From Deuterostichococcus epilithicus (lineage: Eukaryota; Chlorophyta; Trebouxiophyceae; Prasiolales; Stichococcaceae), in NCBI GenBank assembly GCA_033439295.1, contig JAVTLE010000019.1:62001-126000 (forward strand): a DNA stretch of 64,000 nt, in the 5' to 3' direction. A model generated the notes under the pieces. It had not been told where the DNA came from. It saw only the letters and a program-made list of their open reading frames with translations, and searched no databases. Of the stretch, positions 54,012-64,000 are shown one piece after another. Position numbers and translations under genes: made by a program. Position 1 is the first letter of the stretch. Each line of letters starts with the position of its first letter.

Positions 54012-57000
54012 TCAGTACATGGACAGCAGCGGCGCGGACGGCACCTCGGGCCGCGTCTCCGCGCCTGCCGACGCGGCCGCCAGGCAGGTGAAGGCACCGA
54101 TATCGTGCAGCAACAGCGCCGCTTGGGCTGCCACGTCCGCCTGGCCGAGCCGCGCTGCCTGCGCCAGGCGCAATTGCAGCGCCTTGCGCCCGTCCGCCGC
54201 CACCGGGTCCCGAACCTGCGACCGACCAGGACGATGACATCAGAATGCTCTCGATGATGCTTCACTGTTGCAGACCTGCTGTAGCGTGTGTGCCAGACAA
54301 CTTCCCAAAAGAGACCCTGATGCTGGCACTCGGTGCACATACGGAAGGGCTCGCATGCCTCTGCATGCGCATCTGCGGAGCCGCAGCTCTGGCAGGGCAT
54401 AGGTCAAACGTCGCCTGTGTCACTCTGCCATGTGCGGCAAGACTTGGTCAGTGCCAGCTGCCGCATCTCGCAGCCCCAAGCCCAACTGACCGTGCAAGGC
54501 GTCATGGCCCCTGTCACAGCACAAGCGCCTGGCGCACCTGCAGCGCTGTGTGCGTCTCTAGCACCGTCAGCTCCAGGCCGCCGGCCGCCGCCTGCCGCAG
54601 CAGCACGCCGTTGCGCAGGCACAGCCACAAGCCACCGCCTTCCGGCCGCTGCGCTGCCAGGTGCTGTACCCCCAGCCCGCCGCTGCTGCTGCCGCCAGTG
54701 CACCTGCGCCAACCCATAAGACAGCACACAGCTCGGGGCACTGACATGCACCAGGATCTGAGCATGGCTTTGTGTGCTGTGGCTGCTGAGTCCCTGGCCC
54801 CCAGATTCCCCTGGGCACACTGCTGCTCATGTTACACCCAGAAAAGTCAAAGATGCAACAGCTGTGGGAATCCATTGGCGTGGCCACGCAGAGATGCAAA
54901 AGATTCCTGCAGGCCTCAGGGAGCCGGTGCTGGTCACAGAAACTCACGCAGCGCACAGGCAGAGCACCTGAACACGTGGATGGCTGCAGTGCCTGCCACC
55001 ACAAACGTTGCTGTGCTGGCTTTGTCCCACAGTAGCGACAGCTTTGAGCTGTCGGAAACATCTGCGCCGGAGCCGCCGCCAGCGGTGCCGCCAATGCTGT
55101 CGCCGCCCCAGCTGTGCACGCTGCTACTCGGCAGCGGTATGCGCACGGCAGTTTCGGTCGCAGCATCGTACAGGTGCATGCCGCCTGCAGCATCCTCAGC
55201 CAGCACGCTGCAGAGAGCATTTTCGAGGGGCTGTCAGCCGCGAGAGTAGCAGCTCTGTCCAGGAATGGCCCTGGTTCTCAGCCACATGGAGAGGTTCGTG
55301 TCTGCAGCACGGAGCATCGGTCTGCAAACATGCGTTGCAGATGCAAAACTCTGGGTCTTAAGTCATCCTGAGGAGGTTCGTTAGCAGTTGGCGCCCTGAC
55401 ATGCACATCTGGACAGATGCAGCGGCGACTGCCGCACGTCACCTTGGCAGTGCTCCGACAACGTCGTCCCCTCGGGCTCGTCGACAGATGCGCTTGGTTC
55501 CAGGCAGGCATCAGCACGTCAACCCATCCTAAAAGAGAGAGTCGGTTCACCGAGTGCTGTCGTCCTGCGGCGCCAGCTGCACAAATGGCGGCCCGCCGTG
55601 GTCCCATGTAGCCAGCGGCGCCGGCATCGCGCCGCATGCGCTGCTGCAGCCGTACACCGCCAGCTGCCGGTCGAGTGTCTCGCAGAACAGAATGTCGCCT
55701 GCAGCGGTTCGCCGATCGTGCTTCAGCAAAATCGTTCAGTCTCGTATCGGCCCGTATGTCTCGCATCCTCAGTCTCGTCCGGACGCTGTGTCAGAAATTG
55801 CAATTGGTGAGCAGATGTGTGCACTGGCTGCACAACTGACGGGTTGCGCTGCCCATCCGCTGTGTGCTCCATGCGAAGGTCGGTGTAGCATCCACGCTGT
55901 ACAGCATCCACACTTTCAAATGCCGGATTTCAACTCACCACTGAGACACGCTGTCTGCACGAGACCGAACAAAGGGGTCGGCCGCCAGGCAACACCCGCG
56001 CAGCACAGTCCAGCCAGCGGCTGGACGTACAGCTGGCCTGCAGGGCACACCACGGTCCAGCTGACGACTGACGGTAGGAGATGATCAGCGCTATTTGCGG
56101 CGCTCATCCACAGGCGTTGAGCACAAGTCGGTGCAGTCTCCAGCAAGCCTCCACAGCACATCCTGCATCGACGTCAACCCGTGCATCTCCCATCACATGT
56201 CACAGGTCTGCACTGCAAAAGAAACATGACATGCAGCCGCTGGCGCTGCAGGGTACAGCATTTACCACAGCGCTGCGCAGCATGAGCAATCGCGCAGAGA
56301 ACTGCTGCTGTGGCAACAGGTGTCATCACCATTGATGCAGCCACCTGAACACATGGCGGCGAGGTAGTCATCGGTCAGCTGCACTTCGGAGACCCCGGCA
56401 GCGAAGCGCAGCCTCGCAAGCGGCGCCGCGGCAGGACCCGCCCACCGGTACAGGGACACCTGCGAGCGGAGCGGCAGCAGCAATGTTGCGGGTCGTTCCC
56501 AATTCTGCAGGTCCGATCCTGGAGCACCATGGCGCCCACACACAATCTGCCAGGCAAGAGGAGCGTCTGCTTGGCACGGCCACCAAGTCCTCGGGTTGCG
56601 CAACATCACGGAGGCACGGCGGGCACTCCGCGGCTCTGAGCTCCACAGGATGAGGCCGGAGCCTGACCTTGATGTGGCCCCTAGGATCCCCCAAGCTTCC
56701 TCGGGCCAGCAGCCTGGAGACCCGCCCATCCTCACCTGTGCGCCATGGCCCGCCGCAAGGTGGGAGTCGCTCAGCGCCAGCGCCGCGACGGCATGCCTGA
56801 GCCGCAGCCGCGCCNCCGGCGCCGCCGCGCGCCCCCCTGCCGCCCCCGCAGGCCGCCGGCGCCCCCGAGCGGCGCCGCAAGGGCGCAGGCATTGAACAGC
56901 GACACCTCCTGCAGGGAGGAGAGCACCGCAACGTGCGCGCCGCTGGCGGCGCCGACGAGGGGCGCGGCCACAAGCAGTGTGTGCACGGCGCCGTCCTGCA

Positions 57001-60000
57001 GGCGTCATGAAGGCCGTCACGCAGCGTGACGCACAAACCATCAAGTTGGAAGGCGTCTGGAGACCTTGCAGGCAGCAGCAAGCACCACGTTAGATGTGCG
57101 CCGATGCTGCAGCTGCGAAAGAGGTATCGTCATCGCAGGCAGTCGGGCTGCAGTTGACCTAGAGTTAAATCCTAGGCCCTAGGGTTTGACTCACCTCAGT
57201 CGACACCGTCAGCATGCCACCGTCCTGTGACCAAGCCATGCGCTGCAGCGCCAGGCCGCCTGTCAGCGCAAAGGTGCGGCTGCCGCTGTCTGCGGCCCTG
57301 CCTCCATCCGAGCCCGTGCTGCACAATTCGATTTCTGCCACTCAAGGACACAGCAAAGTCACAAGAGCAAGAGATGAACAGGAGTGCGCTGTAAGGACAC
57401 CACCGCCGCAGATAAGCCGTGCATGGACCGAGCTCCTGGCCGGTCAGAGGTGGCTGTAGCAGCGCAGCGGTCCAGTGTTGACGGTGGCACCTCTGCACAG
57501 GACCGCGGCGCAGCCGCGGGCCCAGGCAGGCCACTCAGGCTGGTAGGGACCATGTGGGAGCGCACGGCAGGGCGGCAAGTGCAGATACCTAAGCGTGTGC
57601 GGCGGCTGGAAGGTGTGGACCGCGTCTGCTGTCAGCGCAGCGGCGACACCACTGGCGGCGCACAGGGCCACCGCGAGGACACCGCCCTGGGCCTCGCTGC
57701 CAGCTGGTGCGACATACGCCTGGCAGGTGCGGCAGCGCAGGGCGCCACCGCTAAGCTGCACGCTCACCTGGGTGACCGTGCCTGCACAGATTCATTGCGT
57801 TTCTGATCAAGACCTGGTAGATCAAACAGGAAGGGGTCAGTCACGGGCGCCCTTTGCTCAGTTTTGCCGCACGGGTCAGGCTGGCAGGTTGCAGGTAGGG
57901 GCCGGCATGCTGCATCAGCCACAACACCCTCAATTCGGCATTCGAAGACACGCAGTTGAACTCGTCCCCTGCACTGACTCCAACACCTGCCGTGAAGGTG
58001 AGCAGCAGGTCGCCGCTGGGCATTGCGGTGTGCGCCGCCATGCGGCCGTGGTCCGGCCCAAACAGCACGTCCACTGGAGTCACCGATGCACCGTGCGCCG
58101 CCAGGCTGCACACGTGCGCCGCCCGATCAAAGAGGACCGCCAGCCCACGGAATCCACCCCCGCCAACGCCATGCATGGCGGCTTTGCTGCCCTGCGCCTG
58201 ACCGCGTCCCCCCGTGTCCGGTGCCGCAAGTGGCGGCGCAATGTCGCCAGCCGGCGCTGCGGTGTCCAGATCACAGCTGCCCCGCTGGCTGCCGAGTGGC
58301 GATGTCTCCATCTGTCCGCGCATCGTGCTTGCTGGGCCTGCAGCACCGGGTTCCCACGCAGATGGAGCAGCCGCCACATCAAGGTCATCAGGCTGATGCT
58401 GTCCTTCGTTTCCAGCTGCTGCGTCGACTCCGCCCCGACCCAGCTGCCCTTGCCCTCCGCAGATGCTGAGCCGCAGCAGATGCAGCCCCAGCGGCGGCTG
58501 CCCGAAGGGCAGCACCCCTGTCACCTGTTCGGGCAGGCCTGTCACCGGCGACAGTGAGAACAACGTCACCTGCGGGCAAGAGAATGCTCCAACTCACCGA
58601 GATCCATCAGTACCCAACCTCAGGAAGACTCCTGCACACCTCTGGCTGCAAGGCGGCTGCCGACGCGTCTGCGGGGCTCGCTCCTGGTCTGGTGCACCTC
58701 ATTGCACAATCGAGAACGGAGATGGACGTTATGTCTCAAAGCAGTGGGGGTGGCAGCTGCCGCTATTGCAGACACAGATGCTGAAAAAATCTTGGTCAAT
58801 GGAAGTGGCGCACCCGGCTACAGGCATCGCCTATGGCGAAGGTCTCCTCTCCAAATGCTAGGCATGTCACGGCGGCTTTATGTCCCAGGTTGGTCACTGC
58901 CTGAAGCATGGATGCCACAACCGTGGCAGCATTGCGTTCCGCACATCATGATCAACGACCATCACCGCGCCTCGTGTAGACATCTGAGCACAAGTACACA
59001 CGCAGTGCAATAAGGCATGAGCATGGTCCAAACTGGAAGGGCTTTCTGTCGACGGAGGGTGACATGATGCCACAGGTTGGTGGCTGCAGCTGACGTGCCT
59101 GGAGGGAGTGCAGGTTCGTGTCAAAGCACAGCAAGCCGCCGCGGCTGGTGCCGGCGGCCAGCAGGTGGGCATGTCGCACCGGCGCCCACGCAAAGCAGGT
59201 AACCTCCTCGGCCTGCGCATGTCACACGTTGATTGCTCTGGCTCAGGTCCATCAGGGCTGACATTTCTGCTGTGCGACATGCAGACGCTGCTGCCGCACC
59301 GCGATCGGCTGCCTTCAGAGTTCTGTACTGCAGTGTGCGCCGCACAATCGAACCTTGTGTCGCCAGAAGTAGCAGGAGTGCATGATGACGTCATCGCCCT
59401 TACACACTGCTGAGTTTCAGCTGTGCAGCGTGACCGGTGATGACACTGGCTGCTTGACTGACAGCTGGATCGCCGGTCACCTTGCGCGCAATCTCAAAAG
59501 CCTGCGACTCCAGGGTGACGGTGCGCCACAGCACGAGCGAGCGGCAGCGGTGCGGCAACGCTGCCAGCATCTCCCCGCCAGCGGACCAGCCCAGCTGCGC
59601 GGCGCAGCTGCGGGACTCCTGGCGAAACGGAAAGTCCTCCCGCGGCAGCAGCACCGTATCATGCGGCGCGCCGTGGCGGTCCAAGATGGTGGCCTGCCTC
59701 TGTGCGGCATGCAACGTGTCTCATCAACAGGGCAGGTAGAGCTAGTTGCACCAGAGGTTCAGAACGAGGTCTCCGATAGAGCGACATGCAGCAGGGTGAC
59801 AAGGTAGAGGGATGAGGCGCCTGCCAGCAGTAGGGTGGCCCGCTGGCGTACATACAGGTCGTATCGATGGCATGTCATCAGCTTCGGATGCACCTCGATG
59901 CCTACAACAGCGATGAAGCTGCTGAGCGGGTCCCAGGCCACCAGCGTCTCGCCTGCCTGTCCATCGGCCGCTGCCGCGGTGAAGCTCCATGCATGCCGCT

Positions 60001-60019
60001 GGATGCAGTGCACAATCAT
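54012..60019 (-). CDS. IFT144: IFT144/WDR19-like double-propeller protein, lacking the TPR half
   Basis: IFT144 is an IFT-A subunit for retrograde transport in cilia. ATG 60019 opens exon 60019-59894 (ETLVAWDPLSSFIAVVGIE). Exons 59693-59481 (ATILDRHG), 59203-59095, 58896-58814 (LGHKAAVTCLAFGEETFAIG) and 58569 onward follow WDR19 order. An exon near 57300-57191 gives MAWSQDGGMLTVSTE, and the next gives DGAVHTLLVAAPLVG..SLQEVSLFN, both at the WDR19 propeller-2 positions. An N at 56815 marks a frame slip there. Later exons include GVSEVQLTDDYLAAMCSGG (near 56350), 55.6-55.7, 54.93-55.2 and 54.53-54.71 kb. The last exon (HDIGAFTCLA) stops at 54012, where the long TPR region should begin. Only 1.5 kb separates it from the next gene, too little for about 600 aa. 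Several middle junctions are unresolved. Confidence 0.75.
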
Positions 60020-60268
60020 AGTCAGCGCTTATTTAGTGCACATGCCCAGATCGCTCCCCTACCATTCCTTTCTCAAGCAATGCTAGACCATGTGGCGTTC
60101 GGGAGTCTCACCATGTCAAACGTCACAGCCTTGGGTGCTGTCGGCGTTCTGCGTGCTCATGGTTCTTGCCGCTGATGTCGCACCGGACGTCACATCAAAA
60201 AGTCGCAAGACGAATTTACTCAGCATCCTTCGGCTGTATCGGGGCGTGATCTGATCGCGCGACGCTCG

Positions 60269-60294
60269 CCCTTCTCGGGTCAAATCGAGAAGGG
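60269..60294. repeat. 9-bp inverted repeat
   Basis: CCCTTCTCG (60269-60277) and CGAGAAGGG (60286-60294) with an eight-base loop. Confidence 0.75.
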
Positions 60295-60430
60295 GATCAT
60301 AGCGGGGGGCGGAATGCTAGGCAGGCCGCCCTGTGGACAATCGCGCATTTTCAAACATGTCACAGCCGAGTGCAGCGCCGCACCCACAATATGCACGGTC
60401 AATACCAGCTTATCCTATCGGAGTAGGGTA

Positions 60431-60460
60431 TCGGCCGAAGAAACATCGGCCGAAGAAACA
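60431..60460. repeat. Exact 15-bp tandem direct repeat
   Basis: TCGGCCGAAGAAACA occurs twice in a row, about 75-105 bases upstream of the TTLL12-like start codon. Possible paired factor site or 5' UTR element. Confidence 0.8.
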
Positions 60461-60536
60461 TCCGGGCCTTCCAAGAACAATTTCTGTAACTGTCTGACAT
60501 TGGAACAATCAATTCTGACATTCAAGTTCAAGTAGC

Positions 60537-63500
60537 ATGAAGGACAACGACGACAACGCTGGCGCAGTATTCGTGAAAGTTCTGCAGGATGCAGGGCTGC
60601 CCGAGAGGCTGTGGGATGTGCTGCTCGCCAAAATTACCGCCGGCGACGTCGGCACCGATGGCGCGCTCCAGGTACAGAACACATGCTCTGCAGACTGTGC
60701 GAGTGGCGGCGCATCTGCAGCATCATGACATTTGCAAGCTGTCGTGACGCGTTCCGAGATGCCGTCCGACAGGCTTGCGAACGTTCCTTGTACCACAGGA
60801 CACGGCGGACAGCGGCAGTGCACGCGTCATCGCCGGCCGACGTCTGTCGCCGGCGACGGATGTGTTTCTCTTGCCGCACGCTGTCAGTGCGACACGGCCG
60901 GAGCTGCACAGACGGCTAGCGGCAGACGCTGAGTTTGCAGCACAATGCACCGCGCTGCTGCAGCTGCCTGCTGGCGCCTCAGGTCAGGCTGCCATCCGGT
61001 CATGCTCGTGGCGCATGATTTTGGACGACTCACCTCCCGCCTGCAGCAGCAGTTGTTCGGGGTCGGCGCAGAAGTTGTGTTGGCCTGCATAATGGCGGCT
61101 CGGACCTCTGCTATTGTTGGCAACCACAGCCCGCAATACCCAGTCGGATGCACAGCTGCATGTGGAGCGGGTTCAGGGCACAGTGCGTTCGTCGATAGTG
61201 GTGCAAAGGGCAGCTCGTGCAGCCAGTGCGACTTCCTGACACGCGACCGCGGTGTCGGCCTGTGCAGCGGGCAGGACCTTCTCCGAGTTCTTCGCCTGGG
61301 CCAAGGCGTCACCGCCGGCAGCCGGCGCGTCCTTTCGGGCCCTGACGGCGTGGCATCTGCTGCCGGCTGAGGCGCTTTGGGCGCGCCACTCGGAGACCGC
61401 ACCCAATCTGAACGGTGCGCTGAGATTGTTCACTTCGACCAGCTCACTACCCCGGGCAGACTGCGTCTGCAGCCCTGCAGTGATGGTCCGGAACCGCGGT
61501 CGCCGCCAAAGCTGGCACCTGCATGCCCACATGGCAGGGTAGCTATGTCTGGGCCGCCCGGCTGCCATGCAGCGGCGGCGCTGCTGGCAGGCCACTAAGG
61601 CTGCGCACGGCGGTGCTGGCAGCACTGGCACGTCAGGCTCTGCGCATGCGCAGGTGTGGGGTGCAGCGTTCCGTCCAAGCGGCATGCGTTTCGGCGTTCT
61701 CCAACTCATTGAAGCCTGCTCTGCAATTGGCCACAGTGGTGGCTCTGCCGGACTTCATCGTGCAGCGCATTGGCAGCGGCGCGGGCTCAAACCCGCTGCC
61801 CGGCGCATCCCTCGTCTGGCCCGCGTCTCCCGTTCAGGTGCAAAATATATGTGGTTCAGGGTTTAGGGTCGGCGGATTCGTTCCAATGACACTCTGGGCC
61901 TCGCGCTGTCCGCTTCTGCATCACGACACAGGGCAACAGGACAGTCTGCTGTGCCGGTGCTGCTGACACAAAGGAGGCGCTGCCTATCATTCATCTGCTT
62001 CATCCCGAGATCTTTCTGCAGGCGGGCGGGGAGCTGACACGCGATTGGCTGCCGGGCGGCACCAAGTCGCTGCAGCGCGCGGCGGTGCTGCTGGCGCTGC
62101 TGCGGCCGCCGCTGTCGTCCCCTGCACCGACGGTGCAGCCTTCCTGTGGTCTTCAGCCCGGACATCTCATCTCCTGCCTCTCGCCTCGTCCTCGTGGAAC
62201 AGCGGCTGTATATGGAGGGGTGTGGCACTCCGGCTGTGTTCGAGCTGGCCTCCTGTCGTCGTACATCCTAAGCCCATAAGGGTTTATGCCCTCATGGGCA
62301 GGCAACATGCGGTCTGGTGCGCCTGTGCCGACAGCCGATCAGCTGTCAGTCACGAACAAGGCTTTGACGCCTCGTGCCGCAGGCTGCACGGTGGGCGGAG
62401 CCTCAGGAGCACGCCGCGCTGGCGGCGGCGGTCGCCGGCGCGACGGCTGGGGTGCTGCCGCCGGGGCTGGGGGCCGCTGCCGGGAAGCCGCGCTCCGACG
62501 CACGGCGGCGGGTGGAGCCGCCCCAGGTCTGCAGGCCACGAGGCTGTGTAGACACGGCTCTCGTTGGCGCGGTCCTGCACCCCAGCTGCAAATTGCGGCA
62601 GCGTGAGGGTGCTGTCCTGAGGTGTTGGCAGTTTCGTTGACAGGCGCGCCTTCAGGGTTCGGGGTGTGCGTACTGGGCCAGTGACCGTCAGTGGCAAGCG
62701 CTGCTCTGTGTGACACCTGTCCAGGCGGCGCCCAGCGCGAGGCTGCGTGTGCACTTCGCCTACCCTGGCGCGGAGGCGCTGCTGAGCCACAGCGCCTTCG
62801 AAGCCGTAGACACGCCGGCGGATGCGGACATCCTGTGGTACTCGTCACCCGTGCGTGACTTCCTCGCCATTCCCCCGTGAGCGCACGCCTCAGTCGCCTG
62901 GGTTCTGCACCTCCTCTTCTCTGGAGCCTGTGACAGGCATTGCGGCCGCTGCAGTGCCGCCAGACTGGAGGCTGATGTCGACAGCCTGCGGTGCCGGCCG
63001 TCAGTGTGCCAGCATGCAAGCCTGCACCAGCTGCTGGATTAGCTCGTCTGGGCGCCGCCCGTGCAGCAAAGGGTGTGCCTGGCTGCGCATTGGGTGGCGT
63101 GCCGGGCTGCGCGGTGTCAACGAGCATCCATGATCTGGGACTGCCATGCCAGCAGCGGCTTGTAAGTAGAAAGTTTTCCTTTAGGCCTTGAGCAGCCCGA
63201 TGGGCCTTGTCCCGCTACCTAGCTGCCGAGATCAGGCCTGCTGCACATCTTCTGTTGGCAGCGGCAGCGGAGGCGTCATTGCCACGACCGAGGAACTGAG
63301 CTGGTCTGCCTGCAGGCGGCAGCGCGTGAGCCAGTTCCCGTTCGAGGGCGCGCTCGTGCGCAAGGACCTGCTTCCGGCAACGCTGCGGCGGCTGGTGGCT
63401 GCTGGCGCATCGTCTGAACAGGACGGCAGTGTGGTACTCTTGGCGTCGCCTCAGAATTGGCACCCAGAGCTGCTGCCGGCAGCATATGACCTGGCGACCG

Positions 63501-64000
63501 AGCCGCACTTCTTCCTGGCCGACTTCCAACAGGTATGCAGTTGCGGCAGGCCTGCTGTGGTGTCTGTCCTCACCCCTGCCTCCTCGTGAACAGTCTTCAC
63601 GTGTGTTACTGTCTGCGTCTGCCCGTCTGGCGCTTGGATGCGGGATCCTTGGCGCATGGGACTCAGGTTTGATGCCGCGCTGGATGCGACACACTCGGGT
63701 GCATGTGCTCTCGACAGCTGGTACCGTGCTGGGAGCTCGCAGCTGCTATCCTGCTGCCACATGCTTCATTCCCGCTGTAGCACTGCGCTGTTTTTGGGGT
63801 GGTGCTCCCCACTTTGACCAGTCCATTGCACCAGGCCAGCGCTGCTGCTCAGTGCAGAGCAGTGCGGCCACAGAGCATGCACTAAATAGACCCGGCCGCC
63901 GCGCTCTCGTCCCCACTTGCGTCGACCCAGTGCTCCGGAAAGAAGGGCGCAGCTGCCGGCACACGCAAGGCTGTCGCAGGTTGGCGCAGACGGTTGGAAT
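60537..64000 (+). CDS. TTLL12: TTLL12-like protein (partial at right edge)
   Basis: TTLL12 combines a SET-like domain with a tubulin-tyrosine-ligase domain and is linked to tubulin and histone modification, without proven ligase activity. Exon 60537-60671 (VLQDAGLPERLWDVLLAKI) and 60799-60982 (DVFLLPHAVS) match the N-terminal block. An exon ending 61837 (ASLVWPASPVQ) joins 62022 onward (ELTRDWLPGG), as in the SET-like part. Then come 62383-62526, 62725-62876 (VHFAYPGAEALL, PADADILWYSSP) and 63316-63532 (RVSQFPFEGALVRKDLL, LLPAAYDLATE), the TTL-like start. Phases agree across 62876/63316. The KPWNLARS-type ATP-site exon is not in the window, so the gene continues right. Exons between 60983 and about 61740 are unresolved. 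Confidence 0.75.
61858..61869. repeat. Telomere-like micro-tract in a TTLL12-like intron
   Basis: CAGGGTTTAGGGTC, about 20 bases after the donor at 61837. Confidence 0.6.

Larger units (their letters stand above)
60020..60536. other. Divergent promoter between IFT144-like and TTLL12-like genes
   Basis: A 517-base spacer with a 9-bp hairpin and a 15-bp direct repeat (listed separately). No coding exon. Confidence 0.6.

Noticed and set aside
1-64000. CRISPR arrays, bacterial operons, tRNA or rRNA genes, complete transposons or virus-derived elements
   Set aside because: Scanned for and not seen. The tandem repeats are short and intronic, and no reverse transcriptase, transposase, integrase or capsid-like frame was recognised.

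Overview
The window reads as nuclear DNA of a green alga, most likely a trebouxiophyte of the Chlorella type. The evidence is high GC, intron-rich genes with short exons, donors mostly GTGCG/GTGAG/GTGGG, several apparent GC-AG introns, scattered TTTAGGG telomere-type tracts, and plant-type proteins (a CLMP1/PHOX-like TPR-PB1 protein, a plant-type HSF). A few N bases mark it as draft assembly, and at two coding exons the reading frame slips where the N lie. All products were assigned by reading spliced translations against remembered family sequences; no database search was run.

Layout: (1) 3' end of an unrecognised + gene (16-639). (2) UPF1 RNA helicase, + (1424-12597, about 24 exons). (3) A poorly resolved stretch (12.6-17.6 kb) with protein-kinase C-lobe exons on +. 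(4) Heat shock factor with a very long coiled-coil region, - (25166-17885). (5) SLC43/FMP42-type MFS transporter, + (25692-30160). (6) CLMP1-like TPR-PB1 protein, - (39895-32196, 18 exons, 739 aa). (7) Putative plastid-targeted Ser/Thr kinase with a C-terminal membrane region, + (41033-46937). (8) ADF/cofilin with an N-terminal SHOCT-like extension, - (51014-48171). (9) LSm10-like Sm protein, + (51597-52465). (10) IFT144/WDR19-like double beta-propeller protein, apparently lacking its TPR half, - (60019-54012). (11) TTLL12-like protein, + (60537 to the right edge). From the HSF on, strands alternate strictly, giving divergent promoter pairs HSF/transporter, CLMP1/kinase, ADF/LSm10 and IFT144/TTLL12.

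The most unusual signal is structural. Introns in at least four of these genes carry diverged copies of the edge of a neighbouring exon together with its splice site ('exon-edge echoes'): four in UPF1, one clear and one weak in the transporter, two in the CLMP1 gene, one of the kinase catalytic-loop exon, and one whole duplicated exon in the kinase gene that keeps splice sites and phases and may be a mutually exclusive alternative. This fits ongoing tandem duplication across exon-intron borders, a proposed route to intron growth, intron gain and new exons. In one case a telomere-like tract sits between the two copies, which hints at break repair.
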